This document shows, piece after piece, positions 16,057 through 25,841 of a DNA stretch of 64,000 bases. Position numbers and translations under genes: made by a program. Under the pieces are notes generated by a model. The model made no database searches, was not told the origin of the DNA, and worked only from the letters and a program-made list of their open reading frames with translations. Every line of letters starts with the position of its first letter. The first letter of the stretch is position 1. The stretch comes from an uncultured Campylobacter sp. (GTDB taxonomy: Bacteria; Campylobacterota; Campylobacteria; Campylobacterales; Campylobacteraceae): assembly GCF_947255105.1 (NCBI RefSeq), contig NZ_CAMYFP010000002.1, forward strand, positions 99,817-163,816. Reading direction: 5' to 3'.

Positions 16057-17061
16057 ATGAGAAAGATTATTTTTTCGGCTTTAATTGTTGCAAGCTCTTT
16101 GTTTGCAGACTCTGTTGTAAATGTCTACTCTTCAAGACATTACGACTCAGATAAGATGGTTTTTGATGCTTTTACTAAAGAGACAGGCATCAAAGTAAAT
16201 GTCATACAAGACAAGATAGAGTCTATTACTCAAAAACTTGAGCTTGAGGGCAAGGATACAATAGCTGATGTTTTTATGACAGTTGGTGTTGGCGATCTTT
16301 ACAATGTAAAGCAAAAAGGACTTTTACAGCCAATAAACTCAAAAATTGTAGATGAAAATATACCGCTAGATTTGATGGACAAAGATAAAAACTGGGTAGG
16401 TGTCACATATCGTGCTAGAGTTTTGGTTTATGATCCAAAGAAGATAGACAAAAAAGAGCTCTCAACCTATGAAGCGTTAAGCGGTGATAAATTTAAAGGT
16501 AAAATTTTAACTCGCTCATCAACATCATCATATAACAAACACCTAATAGCCTTTTTGATAGCAAAAGATGGCGAGGCAAAGACAAAAGAGTGGGCAAAAG
16601 GCTTGGTTACAAATTTTGCAAGAGCTCCAAAAGGAAATGACAGAGATCAGGCAAAAGCCATAGTTTCAGGTGTTGGAAGTGTGGCTATAATGAATAGTTA
16701 CTATATGGGTAGAATGTCTGTTTCAAAAGATCCAGTAGAGCAAGAGGTTGCTAGAGATTTAAAGGTATTTTTTCCAAACCAAAACGATGGAGGAACTCAC
16801 ATCAATTTAAGCGGCGCTGGTGTTACAAAATATGCTAAAAACAAAGATAATGCAGTTAAGTTTATAGAGTTTTTAACAACTCCAAAAGCACAAGAAATTT
16901 TTGCTAAGACAAATTTTGAGTTTCCAGCCAACCCAAAAGCAGAGCCTGCTGATATCGTAAAATCATGGGGAGAGTTTAAGAAAAGCAAGATTGATTTTGA
17001 TGAAATAGGCAAAAACCTCACAAAAGCTCAAATGATAGCTGATGAGGTAATGTGGAAATAG
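16057..17061 (+). CDS. fbpA: Ferric iron ABC transporter, periplasmic Fe3+-binding protein (FbpA, Cj0175c-like)
   Basis: 334 residues with a short signal peptide (MRKIIFSALIVASSLFA). Features of FbpA-type transferrin-fold proteins are VNVYSSRHYDSDKMVFDAF at the mature N-terminus, DVFMTVGVGDLYNVKQKGLL, and the twin tyrosines in IMNSYYMGRM (about 212-218) that bind iron in relatives. It delivers Fe3+ to the FbpBC transporter. It is the first gene of a three-gene operon whose genes overlap. Confidence 0.92.
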   Translation: MRKIIFSALIVASSLFADSVVNVYSSRHYDSDKMVFDAFTKETGIKVNVIQDKIESITQKLELEGKDTIADVFMTVGVGDLYNVKQKGLLQPINSKIVDENIPLDLMDKDKNWVGVTYRARVLVYDPKKIDKKELSTYEALSGDKFKGKILTRSSTSSYNKHLIAFLIAKDGEAKTKEWAKGLVTNFARAPKGNDRDQAKAIVSGVGSVAIMNSYYMGRMSVSKDPVEQEVARDLKVFFPNQNDGGTHINLSGAGVTKYAKNKDNAVKFIEFLTTPKAQEIFAKTNFEFPANPKAEPADIVKSWGEFKKSKIDFDEIGKNLTKAQMIADEVMWK

Positions 17062-18674
17062 TGCGTATGATGAAGCGCTTTAAGAGGTGTGATACACCTC
17101 TTATTTTTACTTTTGTCTGTTTGGCTCTTGTAATATTTCCAATTATCTATATATTTTTTGGGATCTTTAACCAAACAAACGAATCGACTGAATTTTTATT
17201 TAAAACACAGCTTAAATTTTACATAAAAAACAGCTTTATAATACTTTTTTTTACAGGAATTTTTACAGGCATTATAGGAACTTTTTTAGCCTATTTTGAG
17301 ACATTTTATGAGTATAAATTTAAAAATTTCTTCAAATTTACCCTTATTTTGCCATTTGCAATCCCTAGCTATCTTTTTGGGTATATTTATGTTGATTTTT
17401 TCAGCTATTCTGGCTGGTTAGTAACTTTTTTAAGGCAAAATTTTGGTATAAGAGCCCATTTTGACATTATGAATATTTACGGTGCTATTTTTGTGCTAAC
17501 ACTGGCTTTTTATCCATATGTCTATATCATCTTAAGAGGATTTTTAAAAAGGTTTCCGCAAAACTATATAGAAGCATCGCAAAATTTAGGTTGCACTCAA
17601 GTAAAAACCTTTTTTAAAGTCATCTTGCCTCTTAGCAAACCTGCAATTATAAGCGGCATGACGCTTTGTTTGATGGAGTGTTTGAACGCTTATGGAGTGC
17701 CAAACTATTTTGGACTTCATGTATTTAGCACAGGAATTTATAAGGCTTGGGTTGGGTATGGCGACTTAAATGCAGCTATAAAACTTGCTTCGATTTTGCT
17801 TTTTTTAGTCTTTTTTATCATAATAGTTCAAAAGTTACTGCAAAAACCATATTCCATAACTGTTACAAAAAGACAAAAGATAAGAGCTAAAAAATTAAGT
17901 AAAAAGAGTGAAATTGCTGTTGTTTGTCTAATTTTTTTATTTTTATTTGTAGCTTTGTTTTTGCCACTTCTTCACATTTTTATCTGGCTTTATCAAAGTT
18001 ATAGCGATATAAATTTAATTTCGCTTTTTAGCTTAAGCAAAAATACAATTTTACTTACAACATTTTCAGCCATGCTGATAGTAGTTTTTTCTCTGTTTAT
18101 CAACGAATCTTTGAGACTAAAAGATGGTAAGATCAAAGAGATAGCAACTTCATTTGCAAATATTGGCTATAGCATTCCAGGCTCAGTTGTAGGTATCTCA
18201 ATGCTTGCTATATTTATAAATATTGACAAGTCAATGCAGTGGCTATATCGGCTTTTAGATGTGAAAGCAACTCTTTTTTTAACGTTAAGTCCCTTGGTTT
18301 TGGTCTTTGCTTATATGATTAGGTTTTTGTCTTTAGGATATATGGGAGTTCAAAATAGTCTCAACCAACAAGGAAAAAAATATTATGAAGCTTCTTTAAG
18401 CCTTGGAAAAGGAAAACTAAAAACATTTTTTTTGGTAGATTTGCCAATGATAAAACCAGCTATTTTAAGCTCATTTATACTTGTTTTTATCGAGATAATC
18501 AAAGAACTTCCATTAAGTTCGCTTTTGACTCCGCCAAATTTAAAAACTCTAGCTTTTGAAATGGATAGATATGCAAGTGATGAGCAGCTAGCTTTAAGTG
18601 CGGCTCCTGCTATTGTGGTTGTTGGCATAAGTTTAGTTTTGCTGGTAATTTTAAATAAACTAAAGGACAAATAG
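17052..18674 (+). CDS. fbpB: Ferric iron ABC transporter permease (FbpB, Cj0174c-like)
   Basis: 540 residues with about twelve hydrophobic segments in two halves. Each half has an EAA loop, EASQNLGCTQVKTFFKVILP (about 173-192) and EASLSLGKGKLKTFFLVDLP (about 447-466), as expected for a fused two-domain FbpB permease. The chosen start is the GTG at 17052 with GAGG upstream; another GTG at 17061 and ATGs at 17067 and 17070 are possible. It overlaps fbpA by 10 bases and fbpC by 1 base. Confidence 0.92.
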   Translation: MEIVRMMKRFKRCDTPLIFTFVCLALVIFPIIYIFFGIFNQTNESTEFLFKTQLKFYIKNSFIILFFTGIFTGIIGTFLAYFETFYEYKFKNFFKFTLILPFAIPSYLFGYIYVDFFSYSGWLVTFLRQNFGIRAHFDIMNIYGAIFVLTLAFYPYVYIILRGFLKRFPQNYIEASQNLGCTQVKTFFKVILPLSKPAIISGMTLCLMECLNAYGVPNYFGLHVFSTGIYKAWVGYGDLNAAIKLASILLFLVFFIIIVQKLLQKPYSITVTKRQKIRAKKLSKKSEIAVVCLIFLFLFVALFLPLLHIFIWLYQSYSDINLISLFSLSKNTILLTTFSAMLIVVFSLFINESLRLKDGKIKEIATSFANIGYSIPGSVVGISMLAIFINIDKSMQWLYRLLDVKATLFLTLSPLVLVFAYMIRFLSLGYMGVQNSLNQQGKKYYEASLSLGKGKLKTFFLVDLPMIKPAILSSFILVFIEIIKELPLSSLLTPPNLKTLAFEMDRYASDEQLALSAAPAIVVVGISLVLLVILNKLKDK

Positions 18675-19279
18675 TGTTTTTAGAGCTAAAAAATATCTCT
18701 TTTTCATATAAAAAAGATCAAAACCTAATCTCAAATTTAAACTTTTCTTTGCAAAAAGGAAAACGTCTAGCAATACTTGGCGAAAGTGGAAGTGGTAAAA
18801 GCACGATTTTAAGGCTAATTAGTGGCTTTGAGAATTTAGATAGTGGAGAGATCTGGCTAGATGGTCAAAATATCACTTTTTTACCACCAAACAAAAGAAA
18901 TATAGGCTATCTTTTTCAAGACTATGCGCTTTTTCCACATCTTAAGGTTTGGCAAAATATAGGCTTTGGCATAAAAAATGATAAAAAAAGAGTTGATGAG
19001 ATGCTTGAGCTGATTAGAATGAGTGAATATAGAGATCTTTATCCCCATGCTTTAAGTGGTGGTCAACAACAAAGAGTAGCACTTGCAAGGGCGTTAGCAA
19101 TAAAACCTAAACTTTTACTTCTTGATGAGCCATTTAGCGCTCTTGATGCAGGCTTAAGGACAAAAATAAGAACCGATATAAAAGAAATTTTAGATAGCCT
19201 TGAGATAACTTCGATTTTAGTTACTCACGACCTAGATGATGTTAAAAACTTTGCAGATGAAAGCTTTATGCTTAAATAA
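18674..19279 (+). CDS. fbpC: Ferric iron ABC transporter ATP-binding protein, short form (FbpC, Cj0173c-like)
   Basis: 201 residues from a GTG sharing one base with the fbpB stop. It carries Walker A GESGSGKST (about 36-44), Q-loop LFQDYALFPH, signature LSGGQQQRVALARAL, Walker B LLLLDEPFSALD and switch VTHD. It stops soon after the switch region and lacks the C-terminal regulatory domain seen in many FbpC proteins of about 350 residues, so it is a minimal ATPase. It energises Fe3+ import with FbpAB. Confidence 0.9.
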   Translation: MFLELKNISFSYKKDQNLISNLNFSLQKGKRLAILGESGSGKSTILRLISGFENLDSGEIWLDGQNITFLPPNKRNIGYLFQDYALFPHLKVWQNIGFGIKNDKKRVDEMLELIRMSEYRDLYPHALSGGQQQRVALARALAIKPKLLLLDEPFSALDAGLRTKIRTDIKEILDSLEITSILVTHDLDDVKNFADESFMLK

Positions 19280-19488
19280 AGGCAGTAGCTTTTAAAATCT
19301 ACATTCATATTGATGGAAAATACAATCATTTAAAACCAGATATTTATAAAAGTGTAGTTATAAATAATCTTTCTAAAAATATTCGATAAATCTTATGCAT
19401 AATGTAAAAAATAAGAAAAAAGTGTGGTATATAGCTATTTGATGAGAAAATTCCTGTTTTTACTGCAACTTTTTTTGCTGTTTTAATC
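19280..19488. other. Intergenic region with possible gene remnants
   Basis: One + frame from 19284 reads AVAFKIYIHIDGKYNHLKPD and DIYKSVVINNLSKNIR before a stop. A later frame reads DEKIPVFTATFFAVLINLTY with YVYFKHRLNLKI, a membrane-helix-like stretch, extending through the terminator. These look like pieces of a lost gene between fbpC and the convergent receptor gene. The identity is not recognised. Confidence 0.3.
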
Positions 19489-19525
19489 AATTTAACCTAT
19501 GTCTATTTTAAACATAGGTTAAATT
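19489..19525. terminator. Bidirectional terminator between fbpC and the convergent receptor gene
   Basis: A perfect 14-base inverted repeat (AATTTAACCTATGT at 19489-19502, complement at 19512-19525) encloses a 9-base loop. It lies between two convergent genes, 7 bases before the stop of the minus-strand receptor. Confidence 0.65.
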
Positions 19526-19531
19526 TAAAGA

Positions 19532-22258
19532 TTAAAATTTATAGTCCAAATTTAGATGAAACGTTCTTCCAGGAGCTGGTGTTAAACCCATGTTGTTAGC
19601 GTCTAAATAGTATCTATTTGTCAAGTTGTCAATTGTCGCTAGGATTGTTAAATTTTTAGTTGTGTTATGTTTTGCATAGATATCTACTATAGAATAAGCG
19701 TCCCATTCAGCACTGTTTGTCTCTCCAATTGGTGTATCTGTTGGCTGCCATATAGAGACAAATCTTTTGCTTGTGTAGCTATATCTTGCGCCTATGTCAA
19801 GTTGTTTTTTAAAAAGTCTTGTTCCAACATTGGCATAGAGTGTCGTTTTTGGAGGGACTGCGTTTGATAAATTTGACCCACCAATTCCACCTTTATAGCA
19901 TTTTTGCTCACCAGGTTGTAGATTTTCATCTTTTTGGCAAAATTCTGTTTGTAAGATTTGATTTACTCCTAAATTTGAATAAAATCCACCATTGTCAAAG
20001 TAAAGTGAACTCTCTAGGCCTCTAAACAGCGCACTTTCTATATTTGTAGTTTGTTGGAAGCTGCTTCCAATAATGTTTGAGCGAGTTAAATAGTTTTTTG
20101 TGTAATTGTTATAAAATGCAAGCTTCAAGCCTAAAACATTATCAAAATCACCTAAATTTTCAAATAAAAAGTTTCCTCCAACCTCAAAGTCAAAGTGCTC
20201 TTCTGGTTTTAAAGTCGTAATTTTTTCGCCTTGATTTTGCTGTCCAAAACCCTTTGTGGCTTGAAAAAGGCTTGGATTTCTCACAGCTTTTGCATATTTT
20301 ATATATAAATTTGCATTATCATTTGGCTTAAAGGTTAGCATGAAAGCAGGGCTTATTGCATTTGTTTTTATGTCTGGGGTGTAAATTTTAGTTGGACTAT
20401 AGACTAATACGCCATTTTTACGCACATAGCAAGCTCCATTTATACACTGTTCTAGAGGATTGTTATCTTTTATTCTTGCGTTTATATATCTAAGACCAAA
20501 ATCAGCCTCCAACCACTCTAAAAAAGGATATTTTGCCCATAAAAAGGCACTTATTTCATCTCTTCTTGCATCTCTTTCATAAAGTTTTCCAACAGCTGAA
20601 TTATTTTGTAAGACAATATCATTTGGGTCAATATTTAGTTTTTTAGCAACCTTTTTAGCCAATTCAAATGGACTATTTATATTTGGATAATTCTTTTTTA
20701 TAAGACGATCTGTTGTATCGCTTGGCGGAGTAAATCTTTCATAAAAATAAGAAACTCCATAATTAAGCATTAAAGGCTGATTGATTAGTTCAATTGTGCT
20801 TGTATTTTGTAAGCTAAAGCCAAGTTGCTTAGAGATTAGAAAAGATGCATATCTAGAGTCTGATTTAGAGTGCATAGAATTTTCATCCAAATCAATCAAA
20901 TCTTCAATAAATGGCATATACAATGATGTGTCATTTTTGGTATAAAATGTGTTAAATTTCAGATCTACATAAGGATTTTGAGGGTTATATCTATATCCTG
21001 TGCTAAAAGAGTCAACTATAACTTCACCGCCTTCGCCTTGCAAAGCTCCGTCACTTCTAATGCTAGTTTGAGATGGCATAAGCTCGCCAAAATTTGACTC
21101 ATATCTGCTATAAGCAAAGTTAAATGTGTGAAAATCGTTATATAAATTTAATTTAGCTAAATATGACTTGTTTTCTTGAAAGGTATTTAAGACCTCTTCT
21201 CCAGCTCTATAATATGTATAATTATTTTTATCAAAAACAAGTTTTTTAGATATTATGTCGTATGATTGTGGAGCTATAGTATATTTTTTCAGTCTTGATG
21301 AGTAGTATTTTTCATATTTTGATAGATCTTCTATCTCTGTTGGTAAAAACTCATTAAAATTTGGATTTGGCTTGCCATTGATAAATCTTTGTGAGCTCTG
21401 CGTTCCTACGATTTTAGGTGCTGAGCCATGCTTTCCTGCAAAGTAGTTTCCTTGATATTTTCTAGCATATCCCAAAACTATATCTGCATTTTCCCATTTT
21501 TTTGCAAATGCCAAGCTTCCATTCCAGCTTTTTCCCAAATTTTGAAATAAATTTCCATTTTGATATCTTGCTGGTGTGTCGTATGTTTGGGGATGATCTT
21601 TTAAAAAAGCCTTGCACTCATCATCATCTTCATCTTTACACTTGTCAACCCACTTTGTGCGATATCCTCCTCTTGTATAAAGTGGTGGTTTTTTGTTTGT
21701 ATTAGACATTATGCCACCTGCAATTCTAAACCCCCAGTCTTTATCATCAGGTATAATATCTTCCCAACCAATAGTTTTCATTCTTATGACTCCGCCAGTT
21801 GCACCAACGCCATCAGCTCCAAAGCTTACACCTTTTTGCACTTCGACGCTAGATAACAAATCCGGATCAAGATAAGTCCTAGTGCTAGATCCTGCATATC
21901 CTTGCCAAGAAGGTGTAGATCTAAAAGCTCCATCAATTATCACAGGAACTCTATTTTCATTTTGCAAACCTCTAATGTTAACTGTTATTGCACCGCTGTT
22001 TCTTTTGTTTGTAACAAAAACTCCTGGAATTCCACTTAAAAAATCTCCAACCGAACTACCGCGAAATCTTTGAATATGGGTTTGATCTACATATGAGTAA
22101 GAGCCAGCTTTTGTGTAGGTTTTAAGCTCACTTTTACCGTGATAAATTTGCTGTTGTCCAGTTATGGTAATATCATCAAATGAAATATCAGCCTCATTTC
22201 CAAGGGAAATTGTTACTACAACTGCCAAAATTGCTGCTATAGCTATCTTTTTTTGCAT
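19532..22258 (-). CDS. Large TonB-dependent outer membrane receptor
   Basis: 908 residues, chosen from the ATG at 22258 (MQKKIAIAAILAVVVTISLG) with AGGAT about 7 bases upstream. After the signal peptide comes a plug domain (VDQTHIQRFRGSSVGDFLSG, NIRGLQNENRVPVIIDGAF, SSVEVQKGVSFGADGVGATG) and then the beta-barrel, ending in YKF with the terminal aromatic residue typical of barrel proteins. A Cys/Asp-rich extracellular loop (DKCKDEDDDECKAF, about 215-228) and others such as QCINGACYV and FCQKDENLQPGEQKC are probable disulfide-bearing loops. The ligand could be a siderophore, heme or iron protein; I cannot tell which. It is divergent from a second, broken receptor gene with Fur boxes between them. 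Confidence 0.9.
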   Translation of the reverse strand: MQKKIAIAAILAVVVTISLGNEADISFDDITITGQQQIYHGKSELKTYTKAGSYSYVDQTHIQRFRGSSVGDFLSGIPGVFVTNKRNSGAITVNIRGLQNENRVPVIIDGAFRSTPSWQGYAGSSTRTYLDPDLLSSVEVQKGVSFGADGVGATGGVIRMKTIGWEDIIPDDKDWGFRIAGGIMSNTNKKPPLYTRGGYRTKWVDKCKDEDDDECKAFLKDHPQTYDTPARYQNGNLFQNLGKSWNGSLAFAKKWENADIVLGYARKYQGNYFAGKHGSAPKIVGTQSSQRFINGKPNPNFNEFLPTEIEDLSKYEKYYSSRLKKYTIAPQSYDIISKKLVFDKNNYTYYRAGEEVLNTFQENKSYLAKLNLYNDFHTFNFAYSRYESNFGELMPSQTSIRSDGALQGEGGEVIVDSFSTGYRYNPQNPYVDLKFNTFYTKNDTSLYMPFIEDLIDLDENSMHSKSDSRYASFLISKQLGFSLQNTSTIELINQPLMLNYGVSYFYERFTPPSDTTDRLIKKNYPNINSPFELAKKVAKKLNIDPNDIVLQNNSAVGKLYERDARRDEISAFLWAKYPFLEWLEADFGLRYINARIKDNNPLEQCINGACYVRKNGVLVYSPTKIYTPDIKTNAISPAFMLTFKPNDNANLYIKYAKAVRNPSLFQATKGFGQQNQGEKITTLKPEEHFDFEVGGNFLFENLGDFDNVLGLKLAFYNNYTKNYLTRSNIIGSSFQQTTNIESALFRGLESSLYFDNGGFYSNLGVNQILQTEFCQKDENLQPGEQKCYKGGIGGSNLSNAVPPKTTLYANVGTRLFKKQLDIGARYSYTSKRFVSIWQPTDTPIGETNSAEWDAYSIVDIYAKHNTTKNLTILATIDNLTNRYYLDANNMGLTPAPGRTFHLNLDYKF

Positions 22259-22316
22259 CGCATATCCTAAATAAAATATTAACGGCAAGAAATATAACCA
22301 ATCTTTTCTTAATAAA

Positions 22317-22331
22317 TGATTATAAATATCA
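22317..22331 (-). promoter_or_regulatory. Candidate Fur box upstream of the large receptor gene
   Basis: TGATTATAAATATCA matches TGATAATNATTATCA at 13 of 15 positions. It lies 59 bases upstream of the minus-strand receptor start, in promoter position. Confidence 0.6.
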
Positions 22332-22393
22332 AGATTATAATAAGCAGAAAAATTTATCAGATCAAATTATAAAAATAGAACTAATCTTAAAAA

Positions 22394-22408
22394 CGATAAT
22401 ATTTATAA
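22394..22408 (+). promoter_or_regulatory. Second candidate Fur box in the divergent receptor promoter
   Basis: CGATAATATTTATAA matches the Fur pattern at 12 of 15 positions and is followed by further ATAATTATAA repeats to 22419, so the site may be extended. It would serve the + strand receptor at 22496. Confidence 0.45.
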
Positions 22409-22495
22409 TTATAATTATAAAGTCTAATTTAAGTTTTAGACTATTATAATAATTTTCAAAATTATTTTAAATCAAATAAATAAAAGGTTGTAGCC

Positions 22496-24704
22496 ATATA
22501 TACTAAAAAAATAAATTTGCTTAATGACAAAATCTTAATATCAGTTTTTCTAATGTTTAGTCTGCATTTAAATGCTAAAGAACTGGACTTTTCTGCCATA
22601 GAAGTCACTGCCAAAAAGATAGATGAGGACAAAAAGGGTTATTTAACGCCTGGTGCCATTACTACAAAAGGCGATGAGATAGGAGCCAAATCAACCAAAG
22701 ATATTGATAGTGTGGTAAGAAGTATGAGTGGGACTTATACACAAGTTGATGAGGCAAATGGTGGAATTTCAGTAAATATTCGCTCTCAAACTGGATTTGG
22801 TAGGGTAAATACTATGATAGATGGAGTAACTCAGACCTATTTTGGCTCATCAAGCGACCAAAGTGCGGGAGTTCATAGCTTTGCGACAAACATTGGGACT
22901 TCAGCTCACGGAGCGTTGATTGATCAAAATTTTCTAGTTGGGCTTGAAATTGAAAAAGGCACATTTAGTGGGGCAAATTTTGGCACAGCAGGAAGTGTGG
23001 ATTTTAGGACAATTGGCGTTGATGATATTGTAAGAATTGGCAAGAATTTTGGCTTTTTAGGTAAATATTCATATGGAAGCAACAAAATTGGACCAAGCTA
23101 TATGGGGAGTTTTGCTGGAAAATATGAGTTTGAAAATGGCTTTAAATTTGGCACTTTGTTTGGGTATAGTGGCAAGAAAATAGAGCAAAATTATAAGGTT
23201 GGCGGTGGAGATAAAAAACAGCTAAATGATGAAAAGATGATGAGACAAAGTCCTAAAAACAGGCTTTTTAAACTTGAGTTTGAGGGCGAGAAAAATAGGG
23301 CGATTTTTTCATATAGAAATTATGACAACCATCTAGCAAAGAGAAAAATTAATAGTGACTCTTATCAACTAAACTACAACTTTAAGCAAAACAATTTAAT
23401 TGATATTGGCTTAATAACTGCATATCAAAAATCCACTCAAGACTTTGATAAAGGCGCATCTCTTGGGTGGTTTGTCTTAGATAAAGAGGGAATGATGGAG
23501 TCGCAAAACAGGGCTTTTAGCTTTGATATCAACAATATAGCCAAGTTTAATATTTTGAATAATTTATACTATGAAGCCAAATTTGGAATGAGTTTTTTGG
23601 ATAATGACTATCAAAGAATTACAAATGATAAGGATTGGAAGACTTTTACAACGGAATTTGGTCTTATCCCAGAAGGTCAACAAAAGATTTATAACTACTA
23701 CCTTAATAACTATTTTTTATATGATAATTTTAGCCTTGATGCAAATTTGAATTTACAAAAGTTTAAGCTAAGCGGACAAAAAGGGAAGTGTTCTGATGAA
23801 AACTATCTTTGCTATCCAAAAGAGGCGGGAAATTTAACCTTGAAAGATACAAATTTCAACTACTCTTTTTTAGCATCTTTGCATTTAAGTAACTATTTTA
23901 TACCATTTGTCGGCTATACAAAGGCAACAAGAGCTTTAAATGTTCAAGAGGTCTTTACAAGTGGAGCTTATGATACAAACATCAATACTAACTTAAAGCC
24001 AGAGAGTGCAAAGACTTTTCAAGTAGGATTTAACTCTTTTATGCACGGGCTTTTGGCAGATGATGATACTTTTGGACTAAAAATTATTTATTATAAACTC
24101 AATATGGATAATTACATCTATGATAGAGCTATTTTGCTTGGCGGTATGTTTTTTGCAAGAGATAATGCAAAAGCCAAATTTGAAGGATTTGAAGTTGAGA
24201 CAAGTTATGATGTGGGGTATTTTTATACAAATTTAAGCTACTCATATCAAAAAGCTCTAAAATTTCCGATCTCTGACTCACAAAAGATAGCAGGACATTT
24301 GGGAATGGGTGGTGGACAGACGCAGTTTAGTGAGCTTCCAAGAAGCTATGCGACGCTTGATATTGGTACAAGATTGTTTGATGAAAAATTAACTTTTGGC
24401 TCAAGTATAAAATACACTGGCAGAGCAAAAAGAGTAGATCCAAGAACTGATTTTAACACCAATCCACCATATTTCTCAGCTGAGTCAAAAACTGCCAACA
24501 ATTATCGATTTATATGCCATTTATGAGCCAAATGACAATTTAAGAGTTAAATTTGAAGTGCAAAATTTGACCGACAAAAACTACATGGACGCACTCTACA
24601 CCTTAAACTCAAATGAATCGCAAGTTGGAGCTAACGATATTACACTTTTTGACAACAAAGCAAGAGGGCGAAGTTTTATAGCCTCTATTGTCTATAAATT
24701 TTAA
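22496..24704 (+). pseudogene. TonB-dependent receptor (CtuA/Cj0178 position), ATA at the start site and a late frameshift
   Basis: The frame encodes a signal peptide, a plug (VVRSMSGTYTQVDEANGGIS, NIRSQTGFGRVNTMIDGVTQ, LEIEKGTFSGANFGTAGSVD) and most of a barrel. Two defects are visible. First, the expected start, 7 bases after AAAGG (22484-22488), is ATA at 22496 followed by YTKKINLLNDKILISVFL; the nearest usable starts (TTG 22517, ATG 22553) have no ribosome binding site. Second, the frame stops at 24526, while the +1 frame continues KLPTIIDLYAIYEPNDNLRV to the natural end ARGRSFIASIVYKF at 24704. One extra A in TCAAAAACTGCC (about 24488-24492) explains the shift. A sequencing error cannot be excluded for the second defect. 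The position before chaN matches the C. jejuni receptor gene neighbourhood. Confidence 0.75.
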
Positions 24705-24713
24705 GGAGTTTTT

Positions 24714-25565
24714 TTGAAAAAAATATTTTTGTTAAGTTTGTTGCTAGTTTTATTTGGCGGATGTGTAAACAAACAATTAGATGTTCCAGCTTCATATAGT
24801 GATTTTAGTATCGTAAATTTGGACGATAATAAGACGATAAGTTATGATGAGTTTATCGCAAAACTTAGTAAAAGCGATATTGTGATGCTTGGCGAAAACC
24901 ACATCAACAAATATCATCACTTTATGCAAAACAAAATCATAAACGATCTTCATAAATTTAGAAATTTAAGTGTAGTTTTTGAAATGCTTAGTGTAGATAG
25001 GCAAGACTCAATAGACAAAGCCAAACAAAACATCCAATCTATCAAGCCAAAAGCTTTGAAAAAGGCGATAGATTGGGATAAAAGATGGAATTATAACTTC
25101 TATAAAGATATTGTTGAGAGTGTTTTTTATAGCGATATGGAGCTAATTGCTGGCAACATAACAAATGATGAGATAGCTACGATTTATAAGGGCGCAATGC
25201 CTTTAAATGGGAGCTACTCTACTGCAAAAAAGGTAAAAGATAGCCTTTTTGATATTATAAAAGTTTCTCATAAATTTAGCGATGACGATAACGAAACTAT
25301 CTCTAAAATGGTTGAAATTCAACAATTCAAAGACCGAAGAATGGCCGATAAACTAGTTCATAGCTCAAATTTAGCCATTTTGATAGCTGGACGAAATCAC
25401 ACTGATAAAACAATTGGCGTTCCACTTCACATACTTGACTTTAACGAAAATAAAAAAATGATCTCTGTTGGTCTTGGATATTGGCAAGAAGAGGTTGATG
25501 ACAAGAGCCAAAAAGAGCAAGATTATTTGATTAAATTTCATAAATTAAACAGGGAGAAAAAATGA
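24714..25565 (+). CDS. chaN: ChaN-family iron/heme-related lipoprotein (Cj0177-like)
   Basis: 283 residues from a TTG with AAGGAG nine bases upstream. The leader ends in lipobox FGGC (Cys about 17). The ChaN family signature MLGENHINKYHHFMQ (about 58-72) contains the conserved Glu/His residues, and AGRNHTDKTIGVPLHI lies near the C-terminus. Characterised C. jejuni ChaN binds heme cofacially as a dimer. It sits between two receptor genes and ahead of exbB-exbD-tonB, as in the C. jejuni iron locus. Confidence 0.85.
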   Translation: MKKIFLLSLLLVLFGGCVNKQLDVPASYSDFSIVNLDDNKTISYDEFIAKLSKSDIVMLGENHINKYHHFMQNKIINDLHKFRNLSVVFEMLSVDRQDSIDKAKQNIQSIKPKALKKAIDWDKRWNYNFYKDIVESVFYSDMELIAGNITNDEIATIYKGAMPLNGSYSTAKKVKDSLFDIIKVSHKFSDDDNETISKMVEIQQFKDRRMADKLVHSSNLAILIAGRNHTDKTIGVPLHILDFNENKKMISVGLGYWQEEVDDKSQKEQDYLIKFHKLNREKK

Positions 25566-25833
25566 GTAAAAAAGGTCTATTTTTATTTGGCTTTGTGCTG
25601 TGCTTAAGTGTGCAAAGCAAAGAGATAGATTTTGATACGCTTGAAGTATCGGCAAAAGAGATAAAAAGCGATGATAAAAGCTTTGTAACGCCAGGTATTA
25701 TATGGATGTGCTAAATGCATTTAATGACACAACCAATCAGCTCACTTATGATAAAAATTGGAATGAGGTACATCTTTTTGACAATAAAGCAAGAGGGCGG
25801 ACATTCATTGGAAGTGTTGAGTATATATTTTAA
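25562..25833 (+). pseudogene. TonB-dependent receptor reduced to its two ends by internal deletion
   Basis: The 5' end encodes a signal peptide and first residues (MSKKGLFLFGFVLCLSVQSK, EIDFDTLEVSAKEIKSDDKS, FVTPGI), parallel to the upstream receptor (ELDFSAIEVTAKKI, YLTPGAI). Directly after FVTPGI the sequence jumps to the barrel end: YMDVLNAFNDTTNQLTYDKN in another frame, then EVHLFDNKARGRTFIGSVEYIF at 25833. The neighbouring receptor ends in LFDNKARGRSFIASIVYKF, which identifies the fragment. About 1.8-2 kb of receptor has been lost. The ATG overlaps the chaN stop by 4 bases, so the operon arrangement is intact. Confidence 0.85.
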
Positions 25834-25841
25834 GGAGATTT

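Noticed and set aside
24488..24492. A-run at the receptor frameshift as a phase-variable switch
   Set aside because: Five A residues are too few for slipped-strand variation of the type seen in Campylobacter, which usually uses long G tracts; none was found in the window.
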